A stretch of 64,000 nt of DNA, taken from positions 62,001 to 126,000 of the forward strand of contig NZ_JARXVD010000019.1 of the NCBI RefSeq assembly GCF_029892685.1. Reading direction: 5' to 3'. The translations under genes were made by a program, and so were the position numbers. How positions within the stretch are numbered: the stretch's first letter is position 1; each line of letters begins with the position of its first letter. This document shows positions 1-10,012 of this stretch, in pieces. This stretch comes from Mycobacterium sp. OTB74 (lineage in GTDB: Bacteria > Actinomycetota > Actinomycetes > Mycobacteriales > Mycobacteriaceae). The notes under the pieces were generated by a model. It was not told the DNA's origin. It was given only the letters and a program-made list of their open reading frames with translations, and did not search any database.

Positions 1-1464
1 GAATCGGCCCAGCGCCGCCGGGGACAACTGCCAAATCTGACCTTTGAGCCCGACGCCCTCGGTGCCGTCGGCGACCCGGCTGACGATCGGCTTCGGCGGC
101 GACGAGGTCAGTCGGGTCATCCGGTAGTGCGGTGCGGTGGTGATCTCGCCGCCCCACCGGGCACCCACATCAGTCAGCTGATGTACCAGCGCGCCGCCGC
201 GCAGGTGCGCGCCGAACACCACCAGCTCGGTGGTATCGGCGGCAGCCAGCGGCCAAGCCTGTTGCGGTGCTTCAGTTTTGGCGGCAATGGCTGCGATGTC
301 GAGGGCCACCGCATCCTCGAATGCCCGAGCCAGCACGGTGACGCCGAACTGCGAGTCGCCCGCCGTCCCAGTGGGTACGGCGACGGCGCACATGTCGAAT
401 AGGTTGCAGAAGTTCGTGTACGTGCCCATCCGGGAGTTGACCCCCACCGGGTCGGCGTTGACCTCATCTATGAGTGGGTGGAACGGTGCGGTGGGCACCA
501 GCAGGGCGTCGACGCCGTCGAGTTGCGCCATGGCGATCGAACGCAGCCGCTGGACCTCGCGGCGGTCGGCGATCAGTTGGTGGGCAGGCACGTCCCGGGC
601 CGCTGTGACGATGCGTGCCACCGTCGGATCCAGGGCGGCATCGGGGTTGCCGTCGATGAATTCGCCTACCGCGGCGTATCTTTCGCTGACCAGACCGCCG
701 TTGTAGAGCAACTTGGCGGCAGTCAGGAACGGTTCGATGTCCACCGTCACGATGCGCACCCCGTCGGCGACCAGGGTGTCGACGGCGGCGTGGAACGCGG
801 CTTGGAAGTGCTCGTCTAGTTCGGGCAGTGACGACGGCACCGCAACCACTGGGTTAGGCGGGGCGGCGAGCCGGGTGTCTGCCGGCCACCGGCGGTCGCC
901 GGCGGCCGCCATGGCGGCCATGGCGCGGTTGGCCAGTTCCAGATCGCGGGCGAAAATCGTTACACAGTCATAGGATTCGCACGCCGGGACCACGCCCTGG
1001 GTACTGATGACCCCCACGGTCGGCTTGATTCCGACGATGCCCTGCAAGCCGGCCGGCACCCGGCCCGAGCCGGCGGTGTCGGTACCGATGGCGATGTCGG
1101 CATCCCCGGTGGCTACCGCGACGGCCGAACCAGAGCTCGAACCGCCGCTGATGTATTCGGGTCGGCGGCTGTCGGATACCGCGCCGTAGGGCGAGCGCGT
1201 GCCGACGAGCCCAGTGGCGAACTGGTCGAGGTTGGTCTTGCCGACCACCACCGCGCCTGCCGACTTGAGGGCAGCCACGGCGGCCGCGTCGGCGGCGGGC
1301 TGGTAGGCGTACTCCGGGCACGCGGCGGTGGTGGGCAGGCCCGCGGCATCCACGTTGTCCTTGACGGCCAGGCGGATTCCGGCGAGCGAACCCGCCTCGG
1401 TGCGGCTACGCATCAGGTCGGCGTCGATATCGGCCTCGGTGCGGAGGGTGATCCAGACGGTCAT
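1..1464 (-). CDS. atzF: allophanate hydrolase (amidase-signature family), 3' end outside window
   Basis: Likely hydrolyses allophanate to ammonia and CO2, the second step of urea carboxylase-type urea use. Reading from ATG at 1464, 488 codons are visible with no stop before the window edge. The amidase-signature triad is visible: Lys in AVKDN near residue 30, the cis-Ser in SGGSSSGS near 108, and the nucleophile Ser in TDTAGSGRVPA near 130. The last visible residues (GLKGQIWQLSPAALGRF) resemble the C-terminal decarboxylating domain of AtzF-type enzymes, which argues against a plain amidase. AtzF proteins are usually about 570-600 aa, so roughly 100 residues are missing. No urea carboxylase is in view. 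The family call is firm; the exact substrate is inferred. Confidence 0.8.
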   Translation of the reverse strand, partial: MTVWITLRTEADIDADLMRSRTEAGSLAGIRLAVKDNVDAAGLPTTAACPEYAYQPAADAAAVAALKSAGAVVVGKTNLDQFATGLVGTRSPYGAVSDSRRPEYISGGSSSGSAVAVATGDADIAIGTDTAGSGRVPAGLQGIVGIKPTVGVISTQGVVPACESYDCVTIFARDLELANRAMAAMAAAGDRRWPADTRLAAPPNPVVAVPSSLPELDEHFQAAFHAAVDTLVADGVRIVTVDIEPFLTAAKLLYNGGLVSERYAAVGEFIDGNPDAALDPTVARIVTAARDVPAHQLIADRREVQRLRSIAMAQLDGVDALLVPTAPFHPLIDEVNADPVGVNSRMGTYTNFCNLFDMCAVAVPTGTAGDSQFGVTVLARAFEDAVALDIAAIAAKTEAPQQAWPLAAADTTELVVFGAHLRGGALVHQLTDVGARWGGEITTAPHYRMTRLTSSPPKPIVSRVADGTEGVGLKGQIWQLSPAALGRF

Positions 1465-1634
1465 GGCGTAACAACCTACGGACTGCTTATCCACAGTGCG
1501 CGTTTCATCCACAGCTTCAACTGCCGCTGAGCCATGCGCACCGGCTTTGTCGGTGCCCGACGGGTCAATGGACCCACAGGCCGGCATCCGCTGAATCAAA
1601 GTCGCCGGCACCGAGGAAATGAATGGAGAAGCAC

Positions 1635-2090
1635 ATGTTTGAGACGCCCTTCACCGTGGTCGGCAATGTCGTGACCGAGGTGGTCCCGCGCCGGGTGGGT
1701 GAGCAGAATTTCGTCCGCTTCCGGGTGGCCAGCAATTCGCGCAGGCGCACCGCCGACGGCACCTGGGAACCAGGTAACTCGCTCTACGTCACGGTCAACT
1801 GCTGGGGTCGGGTCGCCGACGGGGTGGCCGGCAGGTTGTTCAAGGGCGACCCGGTGGTGGTCGTCGGTTACATCCACACCAACGAGTACCTGGACAAAGA
1901 GGGCAATCGCCGGTCCTCGATGGAGGTCCGGGCGACGTCGGTCGGCCCCGATATGACCCGCTGTCGGGTCAAGGTAGAGGTGCCGCGGCGGCCAGAACCG
2001 GCGGCTGAGCCTCAGCCCGAGGCGGAGGTTTCGCCTCAGGACCAGCAGTCAGAGCACTCGGATTCCGGTGATCTGGCACTTTCGGCGTAG
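1635..2090 (+). CDS. ssb: second single-stranded DNA-binding protein (SsbB type)
   Basis: Single OB-fold protein of about 151 aa starting MFETPFTVVGNVVTEV, matching the mycobacterial SSB paralogue family (Rv2478c) rather than the primary replication SSB. Conserved SSB patches are visible (FRVASNSRR, NSLYVTVNCWGR, GDPVVVVGYIHTNEY). The tail from about residue 120 is short and rich in Pro, Glu and Gln. It ends SDSGDLALSA, so the acidic DDxPF interaction peptide of canonical SSB is absent. I chose ATG 1635 because the homologue begins MFETP and GGAG lies 7-10 nt upstream; an in-frame ATG at 1623, also preceded by GAGG, would add four residues. A role in recombination or stress rather than bulk replication is inferred from the paralogue. 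Confidence 0.85.
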   Translation: MFETPFTVVGNVVTEVVPRRVGEQNFVRFRVASNSRRRTADGTWEPGNSLYVTVNCWGRVADGVAGRLFKGDPVVVVGYIHTNEYLDKEGNRRSSMEVRATSVGPDMTRCRVKVEVPRRPEPAAEPQPEAEVSPQDQQSEHSDSGDLALSA

Positions 2091-2281
2091 CGGCGTGGTC
2101 GGGGCGCTCGATCACGGCGCCCCGACGTCGAGCTGTCGGCTCGGGACACCATGGCCGGGCGATTTTGTTCCTTGCCTAGGATGGTTAGCGAGTTTTTCGC
2201 GGGTGCACACTCCGACCGTTTCGCGGGTCCGCGCCCGACCAGCAGCCCAGAGCACCAGCCAAGGAAAAGGACGACGACGGC

Positions 2282-3955
2282 ATGGCCGAATTCATCTACA
2301 CGATGCGCAAGGTTCGTAAGGCGCACGGCGACAAGGTCATCCTCGACGATGTCACGCTGAACTTCCTGCCCGGCGCCAAGATCGGCGTCGTCGGTCCCAA
2401 CGGTGCCGGTAAGTCGAGTGTGCTGAAGATCATGGCCGGCATCGACCAGGCCAACAACGGCGACGCGTTCCTGGCGCCCGGCGCCAGCGTCGGCATCCTG
2501 ATGCAGGAGCCGCACCTCGACGAGACCAAGACCGTCCGGGAGAACGTCGAAGACGGTGTGCCGATCAAGGCCAAGCTCAACCGGTACAACGAGGTCGCCG
2601 AGCTGATGGCGACCGATTACTCCGATGAGCTCATGGAGGAGATGGGCAAGCTCCAGGAGGAGCTCGACGCCGCCGACGCCTGGGACATCGACTCTCAGCT
2701 GGAGCAGGCCATGGACGCGCTGCGCTGCCCGCCGCCGGACGATCCAGTCACAAACCTTTCCGGTGGTGAGCGCCGCCGCGTCGCGCTGTGCAAGCTGCTG
2801 CTGAGCAAGCCTGACCTGCTGTTGCTCGACGAGCCCACCAACCACCTGGACGCTGAGAGCGTGCTGTGGCTCGAGCAGCACCTCGCCGAGTACAAGGGCG
2901 CCATCCTGGCCGTCACCCACGACCGCTACTTCCTGGACAACGTTGCCGAGTGGATCCTCGAGCTCGACCGCGGTCGCGCCTACCCGTACGAGGGCAACTA
3001 CTCGACCTACCTGGAGAAGAAGGCCGAGCGACTCGAGGTCCAAGGCAAGAAGGACCAGAAGCTGCAGAAGCGCCTCAAGGACGAGCTCGCCTGGGTGCGC
3101 TCCGGCGCCAAGGCGCGGCAGGCCAAGAACAAGGCCCGCCTCGGTCGCTACGAGGAGATGGTCGCAGAGGCCGAGAAGACTCGGAAGCTCGACTTCGAGG
3201 AGATCCAGATCCCGACCCCGCCGCGACTGGGCAATGTCGTGGTCGAGGTCGACCACCTGGACAAGGGCTTCAACGGCCGGCCCCTGATCAAGGACCTGTC
3301 GTTCACGCTGCCGCGCAACGGCATCGTCGGCGTCATCGGGCCCAACGGCGTCGGCAAGACCACGCTGTTCAAGACCATCGTCGGCCTGGAGGAACCCGAC
3401 AGCGGCACGGTCAAGGTCGGCGACACCGTCAAGCTGTCCTACGTCGACCAGAGCCGCGCCGGCATCGACCCGAAGAAGACGGTCTGGGAGGTCGTCTCGG
3501 ACAAGCTGGACTACATCGAGGTCGGCCAGAACGAGATCCCGTCCCGCGCCTACGTCAGCGCGTTCGGTTTCAAGGGCCCCGACCAGCAGAAGCCGGCCGG
3601 GGTGCTGTCCGGTGGTGAGCGCAACCGGCTGAACCTGGCGCTGACCCTCAAAGAGGGCGGCAACCTGATCCTGCTCGACGAGCCGACCAACGACCTGGAC
3701 GTCGAGACTCTGTCTTCGCTGGAGAACGCACTCGAGCAGTTCCCCGGCTGCGCTGTGGTGATCAGCCACGACCGGTGGTTCCTGGACCGCACCTGCACCC
3801 ACATCCTGGCCTGGGAGGGTGACGACGACAACGAAGCCAAGTGGTTCTGGTTCGAAGGCAACTTCGGCGCCTATGAAGAGAACAAAGTGGAACGACTTGG
3901 CATCGAAGCCGCCCGTCCGCACAGAGTGACCCACCGCAAGCTGACGCGCGACTAA
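2282..3955 (+). CDS. ettA: energy-dependent translational throttle protein EttA (ABC-F)
   Basis: Cytosolic ABC-F ATPase of 557 aa that binds the ribosomal E site and gates the first elongation steps according to ATP/ADP ratio. Two ABC cassettes are complete. The first has Walker A GPNGAGKS (residues 38-45), signature LSGGERRRVALC and Walker B LLLLDEPTNHLD. The second has Walker A GPNGVGKT near 353, signature LSGGERNRLNL and LILLDEPTNDLD. Between them is the charged tRNA-contacting linker (QGKKDQKLQKRLKDELAW). No membrane segment is present, which separates it from transporters. ATG 2282 follows AAGGAAAAGGACGACGACGGC. The order ssb-ettA-gdh is the M. tuberculosis Rv2478c-Rv2476c order. Confidence 0.95.
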   Translation: MAEFIYTMRKVRKAHGDKVILDDVTLNFLPGAKIGVVGPNGAGKSSVLKIMAGIDQANNGDAFLAPGASVGILMQEPHLDETKTVRENVEDGVPIKAKLNRYNEVAELMATDYSDELMEEMGKLQEELDAADAWDIDSQLEQAMDALRCPPPDDPVTNLSGGERRRVALCKLLLSKPDLLLLDEPTNHLDAESVLWLEQHLAEYKGAILAVTHDRYFLDNVAEWILELDRGRAYPYEGNYSTYLEKKAERLEVQGKKDQKLQKRLKDELAWVRSGAKARQAKNKARLGRYEEMVAEAEKTRKLDFEEIQIPTPPRLGNVVVEVDHLDKGFNGRPLIKDLSFTLPRNGIVGVIGPNGVGKTTLFKTIVGLEEPDSGTVKVGDTVKLSYVDQSRAGIDPKKTVWEVVSDKLDYIEVGQNEIPSRAYVSAFGFKGPDQQKPAGVLSGGERNRLNLALTLKEGGNLILLDEPTNDLDVETLSSLENALEQFPGCAVVISHDRWFLDRTCTHILAWEGDDDNEAKWFWFEGNFGAYEENKVERLGIEAARPHRVTHRKLTRD

Positions 3956-4009
3956 CGTCGCACCTACGTGTCGCGGGCGGCACGAAGGCGCGACATCAGG
4001 AGCGGTCGA

Positions 4010-7000
4010 ATGACGGTGATCCCAGGTGGTAAGGGCAGTCGGACAGCACCCGCGGCCGGCGGTGGGGGTTCCAATGCCGGGTTCGCCCGGGCGTACCTGC
4101 TGACCTACCGCGGGCCCAACGACGGCTCGGCTGCCAGTGGCGGGAGCAGCGCGCCGGCCGACCGCACGCTGGCAGCCCGGGTCTCGCCGGACTTGCTGGC
4201 AGCCCACCGCCGGCTGGGGTTGCGGCGATCGCCCGGCGAGACATTGACCGCGGTCTATCCCGCCGATGAGCCCGGCGGGTTCGGTCCCGCGCTACAGATC
4301 GTCACGGACCACAGCGCGTTGCTGATGGACTCGGTGTCGGTTTTGCTGAACCGCACCGGAGTCAGCTACACCGCGATCATGAGCCCGGAGTTCCGGGTGC
4401 GTCGTGACCACTCGGGTGAGATCGTCGAGATGGGCCCGGTCGGTGACCCGAGTGCACCCGCGGACGGCGTCGATGAGACCTGGATCCATGTGCAGTTGGC
4501 TTCCACCGGCGACGGCACCGCAGTCGCCGATGCAGCGGCACTGCTACCCGCCGCGCTGACTGACACCCGCACCGTCGAATCGGACACCGCAGCCATGAAC
4601 GCCGCGCTGGTCGGGCTGGCCAACGCACTGGACGCCGATCACGGTGGCCGCTTCCCGGGGTATGACAGGCGCGATGTCGCGGCGCTGCTGCGCTGGCTGG
4701 CCGACGGCCACTTCGTCCTGCTGGGCTACCAGCAGTGCACTATCGACGGCGGGAAGGCCAAGGTGGATCCCGCAACCAGGTTGGGCGTGACCAAATTGCG
4801 CACCGACGTGTTGCCCCAGTTGGCAGGTGACGACGAACTGCTGACCCTGGCACAGGCCACCATGCCCAGCTTCCTCCGTTACGGGGCCTATCCATACATC
4901 GTGGTGGTCCGCGAATTGGGAGCAAGCCCGAGCGACCCAGCTACCGAGCACCGCTTCATCGGGCAGTTCACCGTGGCCGCGGCCAATGCGAACGTGCTTG
5001 AAATACCACTGATTTCGAGACGGGCCGCCGAGGCGCTGGCGTTGTCCAACGGCGATCCGAGCCGGCCGGGTCAGTTGATGCTGGACATCATCCAGACCGT
5101 GCCACGTTCGGAGCTCTTCGCCTTGACGGCACGCGATCTGGCGGACATGGGCAAGGCCGTCATGGACCTGGGTTCTCGGCGGCGCACGCTGATGTTCCTT
5201 CGGGTAGATCCGTTGGCACACTTCGCTTCCTGCCTGGTGTACCTGCCGCGCGATCGCTACACCACGGCCGTCCGGCTCGAGATGCAGGACATCCTGGTGC
5301 GCGAACTCGGTGGCGAGAGCATCGAATACACCGCGCGGGTCAGTGAATCACCTTGGGCGGTAGTACATTTCACCGTTCGGCTGAAGGACGGTGCCACCCC
5401 CGCCGGCGTCGACACGTCGGCGGAGAACCAGGACCGCATCCAAGCCCTGTTGACCGAGGCTGCCCGAACCTGGGCTGATCGGCTGATCGGCTCGGTGCCA
5501 CCGGATTCCGCCATTCGTGCCGACGCCGAGCACTACGCGACGGCATTTCCCGAGGTGTACAAGCAGGCATTCACCCCGGCCGAGGCCATCACCGACATCG
5601 GCATCATCGGGCACCTGCAGGACAACACCGTCAAGCTGGTGCTGCGCTACCCCGAAAACATGGACGACGCCCATCGCGCAGCGCAACTCACCTGGTACTT
5701 GGGTGGGCGCTCGGCCTCACTGAGTCAGTTGCTGCCCATGTTGCAGTCCATGGGTGTGGTGGTGCTGGAGGAGCGGCCGTTCACTGTCACGCGGCCGGAC
5801 GGCATGTGCGTGTGGATCTACCAGTTCAAGATCGCCCTGCACCAGTCCACCCTGGAAGCGGAGGCGCCCGAACGCGCCACTGTCGCCACCCGATTCGCCG
5901 ACGCGGTGACCGCCATCTGGCACGGGTCGGTGGAGATCGACCGGTTCAACGAGTTGGTACTGGGCGCCGGGCTGACCTGGCAGCAAGTCATGATTCTGCG
6001 GGCTTATGCCAAATACCTTCGGCAGGCCGGCTTTCCGTACAGTCAGTCACACATCGAGGCGGTGCTGGGCGACAACCCCGGCACTGCGAGGTCCCTGGTC
6101 GAGTTGTTCGAGGCGATGTTCGACCCCCCGGAAAGCGGTACCGCGCGCGATACCGCTGCTCGGGCGCAAGCGGCCGCGGCCGCAGTCACAGCTGACATCG
6201 ACGCATTGGTCAGCCTGGACACCGACCGGGTGCTGCGGGCCTTCGCGTCGTTGGTGCAGGCCACCCTGCGCACCAACTACTTCGTCACCGCCGAATGCTC
6301 GGCACGGCACCAAAATGTCTTGTCGTTCAAGCTGAATCCGCAACTCATCGATGAATTGCCTTTGCCCAGGCCGAAATACGAGATTTTCGTGTACTCGCCA
6401 CGGGTCGAGGGTGTGCACCTGCGGTTCGGCAATGTGGCCCGCGGTGGGCTGCGCTGGTCCGACCGCCGCGAGGACTTCCGCACCGAAATCCTGGGTCTGG
6501 TCAAGGCGCAAGCGGTGAAGAACGCTGTCATAGTGCCGGTGGGAGCCAAGGGCGGTTTCGTCTTGAAGAATCCGCCGGCACCGACCGGTGATCCCGCCGC
6601 CGACCGTGATGCCCAGCGCAATGAAGGCGTGGCCTGCTACCGGCTGTTCATTGCCGGGTTGCTCGACGTCACCGACAACGTCGACACCGCCACCGGTGCC
6701 ATCGTGCCGCCGCCGCAGGTGGTGCGTCGGGACGGCGACGATTCATATCTGGTCGTCGCGGCCGACAAGGGCACCGCCACCTTCTCCGACATCGCCAACG
6801 ATGTGGCCAAGTCCTACGGGTTCTGGCTGGGGGACGCCTTTGCCTCGGGTGGTTCGGTGGGCTACGACCACAAGGCCATGGGTATCACCGCCAGGGGTGC
6901 CTGGGAGTCGGTCAAGCGGCACTTCCGCGAAATGGGGCACGACACCCAGAGCCAGGACTTCACCGTCATCGGCGTCGGCGACATGAGCGGCGATGTGTTC

Positions 7001-8890
7001 GGCAACGGCATGCTGCTGTCCACGCACATCCGGTTGGTCGCCGCGTTCGACCACAGGCATATCTTCCTGGATCCCAATCCGGATTCGGCTACGTCATGGA
7101 CCGAGCGCCAGAGGATGTTCAAGCTGCCCCGTTCCAGCTGGGATGACTACGACAAGACGCTGATCAGCGAGGGCGGTGGGGTATACCGCCGCGACCAGAA
7201 GTCGATCCCGATCAGCGCTCAGGTTCGGGAGGCGCTGGGGCTGGCGACCGAGGTGACCGAGCTGACCCCGCCGGCGTTGCTGAAGGCCATTCTGCTGGCG
7301 CCGGTCGACTTGTTCTGGAACGGCGGTATCGGCACCTACGTCAAGGCCGAGACCGAGTCTGATGCCGACGTCGGTGACCGGGCCAACGACGCCATCAGGA
7401 TCAACGGAAATCAAGTGCGCGCCAAGGTGATCGGTGAAGGCGGCAACCTCGGTGTGACGCCGCTCGGCCGCATCGAATACGACCTCACGGGCGGGCGGGT
7501 GAACACCGACGCAGTAGACAACTCGGCCGGTGTGGACTGCTCGGACCATGAAGTCAACATCAAGATTCTGGTCGACTCGCTGGTCACCGCGGGGAAGGTC
7601 GACGCGGACGAGCGCACGGGCCTGCTGATGTCCATGACCGACGAGGTGGGCCGACTGGTACTGGCCGACAACGCCGCGCAGAACGACCTGCTGGGCACCA
7701 GCCGCGCCAACGCAGCGAGCATGCTTCCGGTGCAGGCCAGTCAGATTCGCGAAATGGTGGCCGAGCGGGGCCTGAACCGCGAACTGGAGGCGTTGCCGTC
7801 GGACAAGGAAGTCCGGCGACGCCGAGAGACAGGCCTGGGACTGACCTCACCCGAATTGGCCACATTGATGGCGCACGTGAAGCTCGCGCTCAAAGAGGAC
7901 GTACTGGGCAGCGAGCTACCCGATCAGGAGGTGTTCGCCGCCCGGCTGCCCGAATATTTCCCGATGGAGCTGCGGGGTCGGTTCGCCGCTGACATCCGCA
8001 ATCACCAACTGCGCCGCGAGATCGTCGCCACCATGCTGGTCAACGACCTGGTGGACACCGGCGGCATCACCTATGCGTACCGGCTCACCCAGGACGTCGG
8101 AGTGGGTTCGGTCGATGCGGTTCGCGGTTACGTCGCGGTGGACAAGATTTTCCGGGTAGGTGAGGTGTGGCGGCAGATTCGGGCGGCCGGGGACGCGGGC
8201 GTGCCGGTGGCGGTCACCGACCGAATGACGCTGGACCTGCGCCGGTTGATCGACCGCGCCGGCCGCTGGCTGCTCAACTACCGGCCGCAGCCGCTGGCGG
8301 TGGGAGCCGAGGCCAACCGGTTCGCCGACCAAGTGGCGGCGCTGACCCCGCAGATGTCGAAGTGGTTGCGCGGCGACGACAAGGCCATTGTCGAGCATGA
8401 CGCCCGGCAGTTCACCGACGCCGGGGTGTCGGCGGACCTGGCGTACATGGTGGCCACCGGGCTGTACCAGTACAGCCTGCTCGACGTGATCGATATCGCA
8501 GACATCACCGAGCACGACCCGGTCGAGGTGGCCGACACTTACTTTGCCTTGATGGATCACCTGGGCACTGACAGCCTGCTCACCGCGGTGTCGGAGCTGC
8601 GGCGCGACGATCGGTGGCATTCGCTGGCACGGCTGGCGATTCGTGATGACATTTACGGTGCCGTGCGGGCACTGTGCTTTGATGTGCTGGCCGTCGGGGA
8701 GGCTGACGAAACCGGCGAGCAGAAGATTCAGGAGTGGGAGGCGACCAACAGTTCCCGAGTGACGCGGGCTCGCCGTACCCTCTCCGAAATCCTCGGGGAC
8801 AGCGAGCGCGACCTGGCGACCTTGTCGGTGGCCGCTCGGCAGCTGCGTAGCATGACCACGAGGACGAGTGGAACGGGATTACAAGGGTGA
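4010..8890 (+). CDS. gdh: large NAD-specific glutamate dehydrogenase (about 180-kDa class)
   Basis: Catalyses NAD-dependent oxidative deamination of glutamate to 2-oxoglutarate. At 1626 aa it has the size of the L_180 family and aligns by memory along its whole length with Rv2476c. The N-terminal half carries the ACT-like regulatory segments. The catalytic core holds FRTEILGLVKAQAVKNA and the substrate-site VPVGAKGGFV. The dinucleotide-binding part contains GVGDMSGDVFGNGMLLS near residue 985. ATG 4010 was chosen because AGGAG at 3998-4002 sits 7 nt upstream; upstream in-frame codons lack such a site. In mycobacteria this enzyme is a known target of the FHA protein GarA. It is translationally coupled to the next gene by a GTGA overlap. 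Confidence 0.95.
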   Translation: MTVIPGGKGSRTAPAAGGGGSNAGFARAYLLTYRGPNDGSAASGGSSAPADRTLAARVSPDLLAAHRRLGLRRSPGETLTAVYPADEPGGFGPALQIVTDHSALLMDSVSVLLNRTGVSYTAIMSPEFRVRRDHSGEIVEMGPVGDPSAPADGVDETWIHVQLASTGDGTAVADAAALLPAALTDTRTVESDTAAMNAALVGLANALDADHGGRFPGYDRRDVAALLRWLADGHFVLLGYQQCTIDGGKAKVDPATRLGVTKLRTDVLPQLAGDDELLTLAQATMPSFLRYGAYPYIVVVRELGASPSDPATEHRFIGQFTVAAANANVLEIPLISRRAAEALALSNGDPSRPGQLMLDIIQTVPRSELFALTARDLADMGKAVMDLGSRRRTLMFLRVDPLAHFASCLVYLPRDRYTTAVRLEMQDILVRELGGESIEYTARVSESPWAVVHFTVRLKDGATPAGVDTSAENQDRIQALLTEAARTWADRLIGSVPPDSAIRADAEHYATAFPEVYKQAFTPAEAITDIGIIGHLQDNTVKLVLRYPENMDDAHRAAQLTWYLGGRSASLSQLLPMLQSMGVVVLEERPFTVTRPDGMCVWIYQFKIALHQSTLEAEAPERATVATRFADAVTAIWHGSVEIDRFNELVLGAGLTWQQVMILRAYAKYLRQAGFPYSQSHIEAVLGDNPGTARSLVELFEAMFDPPESGTARDTAARAQAAAAAVTADIDALVSLDTDRVLRAFASLVQATLRTNYFVTAECSARHQNVLSFKLNPQLIDELPLPRPKYEIFVYSPRVEGVHLRFGNVARGGLRWSDRREDFRTEILGLVKAQAVKNAVIVPVGAKGGFVLKNPPAPTGDPAADRDAQRNEGVACYRLFIAGLLDVTDNVDTATGAIVPPPQVVRRDGDDSYLVVAADKGTATFSDIANDVAKSYGFWLGDAFASGGSVGYDHKAMGITARGAWESVKRHFREMGHDTQSQDFTVIGVGDMSGDVFGNGMLLSTHIRLVAAFDHRHIFLDPNPDSATSWTERQRMFKLPRSSWDDYDKTLISEGGGVYRRDQKSIPISAQVREALGLATEVTELTPPALLKAILLAPVDLFWNGGIGTYVKAETESDADVGDRANDAIRINGNQVRAKVIGEGGNLGVTPLGRIEYDLTGGRVNTDAVDNSAGVDCSDHEVNIKILVDSLVTAGKVDADERTGLLMSMTDEVGRLVLADNAAQNDLLGTSRANAASMLPVQASQIREMVAERGLNRELEALPSDKEVRRRRETGLGLTSPELATLMAHVKLALKEDVLGSELPDQEVFAARLPEYFPMELRGRFAADIRNHQLRREIVATMLVNDLVDTGGITYAYRLTQDVGVGSVDAVRGYVAVDKIFRVGEVWRQIRAAGDAGVPVAVTDRMTLDLRRLIDRAGRWLLNYRPQPLAVGAEANRFADQVAALTPQMSKWLRGDDKAIVEHDARQFTDAGVSADLAYMVATGLYQYSLLDVIDIADITEHDPVEVADTYFALMDHLGTDSLLTAVSELRRDDRWHSLARLAIRDDIYGAVRALCFDVLAVGEADETGEQKIQEWEATNSSRVTRARRTLSEILGDSERDLATLSVAARQLRSMTTRTSGTGLQG

Positions 8891-9300
8891 CAGAGCGATT
8901 CACGACGCCGGTGCCAGTGCGGTGGTCGGATATCGACATGTATCAGCACGTCAATCACGCGACCATGGTGACCATCTTGGAGGAGGCGCGGGTTCCGTTT
9001 CTGACCGAGCCGTTCGCCGAGGATGTCACGACCACCGGGTTGCTGATCGCCGAGGTCAACGTGAAGTACAAGGGTCAGCTGCGGTTGGTGGATTCGCCTC
9101 TGCAGGTGACCATTTGGACCAACCGCCTGCGCGCGTGTGATTTCACCCTGGGTTACGAGGTGCGGTCGGCGCTGGCCGATCCGGAATCCAAGCCCGCGGT
9201 GATCGCCGAGACCCAGTTGGCCACCTTCAACATCGAGCAGCAGGTGCTGGTCCGGATCGCGCCGCATCAGCGTGATTATCTGCAGCGCTTCGCCCGGTGA
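8887..9300 (+). CDS. hotdog-fold acyl-CoA thioesterase (YbgC/4-HBT-like, Rv2475c type)
   Basis: A 137-aa protein with the hotdog thioesterase signature VRWSDIDMYQHVNHATMVTILEEAR near the N-terminus. The Asp of SDIDMYQHVNH is the usual catalytic residue of 4-hydroxybenzoyl-CoA thioesterase relatives. The family hydrolyses acyl-CoA thioesters; the substrate here is unknown. Its GTG start lies inside the stop of gdh (GTGA at 8887-8890) and its own stop overlaps the GTG of the next gene, so three genes are translationally coupled. A metabolic link to glutamate dehydrogenase is not evident. Confidence 0.85.
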   Translation: MTERFTTPVPVRWSDIDMYQHVNHATMVTILEEARVPFLTEPFAEDVTTTGLLIAEVNVKYKGQLRLVDSPLQVTIWTNRLRACDFTLGYEVRSALADPESKPAVIAETQLATFNIEQQVLVRIAPHQRDYLQRFAR

Positions 9301-9941
9301 ACGGCGAAGCTGAGCGCGGCATCTGGCTCGCCGACACCGCCCAGCGGGAGAACCTGGCCACATTCGTCGATCGTGTATTGCGGCTTGATGACGCCGCTGT
9401 GGTGCGGTTGCGCGCTCGTGAGGACCGTGTCGTTGTTGCTTGGGCGGCAACGGGTTTCGATGTCCTGGCTGCCCGGGTGGTGGCCGGGCGGGTGAGCCCG
9501 GCCGATCTGTGTGCAGGGGCCGACACGCTGAGCCGCTCCCTGGTCGGCAGGGGCAGGGTGGACCCTGGTTTCTCGATGGACTCGGCGTGGCGGGGGGCGC
9601 TGCCTCCGGACTCGGGCTTCGTGCACCTCGATGATGTCCCGGCCCGCGCAATGCTGGATTTGGCCCAGCGTGGGGCGGACCTGGCGCGTGAACACAGTGG
9701 GGCGCAGGGACCACCACCGTCGCTGCTCGATCAGGATGTGATTTCGGTCAGTGCCGGCGATATCACTGCCGGCGTGCCGATGCGCTGCGTATTCGCTTTG
9801 ACTGCAATGGGTTTCATCCCCGACCCGCTTCCCGATGATGAGGTGGTCCGGGTGCGGGCGCACGCTGCCTGGCTTCGAATCGACGCCCGGTTCGGCTCGG
9901 TCTACCGGCGTCGTGGTAGTCCGATTCTCTTGCTGCCCTGA
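9297..9941 (+). CDS. conserved hypothetical protein (Rv2474c type)
   Basis: A 214-aa soluble protein with no signal peptide or membrane segment. I recognise it only by position and general resemblance to Rv2474c, the third member of the gdh-thioesterase-hypothetical string; no catalytic motif is apparent. The N-terminal 80 residues are Arg/Val/Ala rich, and a central segment (PPDSGFVHLDDVPARAMLDLAQRGADLAREH) is probably helical. GTG 9297 overlaps the preceding stop (GTGA). It converges on aglA, whose stop is 71 bp away; I saw no strong terminator in the gap. Function unknown. Confidence 0.75.
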   Translation: MNGEAERGIWLADTAQRENLATFVDRVLRLDDAAVVRLRAREDRVVVAWAATGFDVLAARVVAGRVSPADLCAGADTLSRSLVGRGRVDPGFSMDSAWRGALPPDSGFVHLDDVPARAMLDLAQRGADLAREHSGAQGPPPSLLDQDVISVSAGDITAGVPMRCVFALTAMGFIPDPLPDDEVVRVRAHAAWLRIDARFGSVYRRRGSPILLLP

Positions 9942-10012
9942 TACCGCCCAAACGGACATTTGGGCCGGTTTGTGGCAGTGCAGGCGGCCATTTCGTCGAT
10001 CTCGGCGCGGGC

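Noticed and set aside
2036..4207. Long minus-strand open frame of 723 codons
   Set aside because: It lies antisense to ettA and the gdh start. Its composition is the usual mirror of high-GC coding sequence, with no domain.
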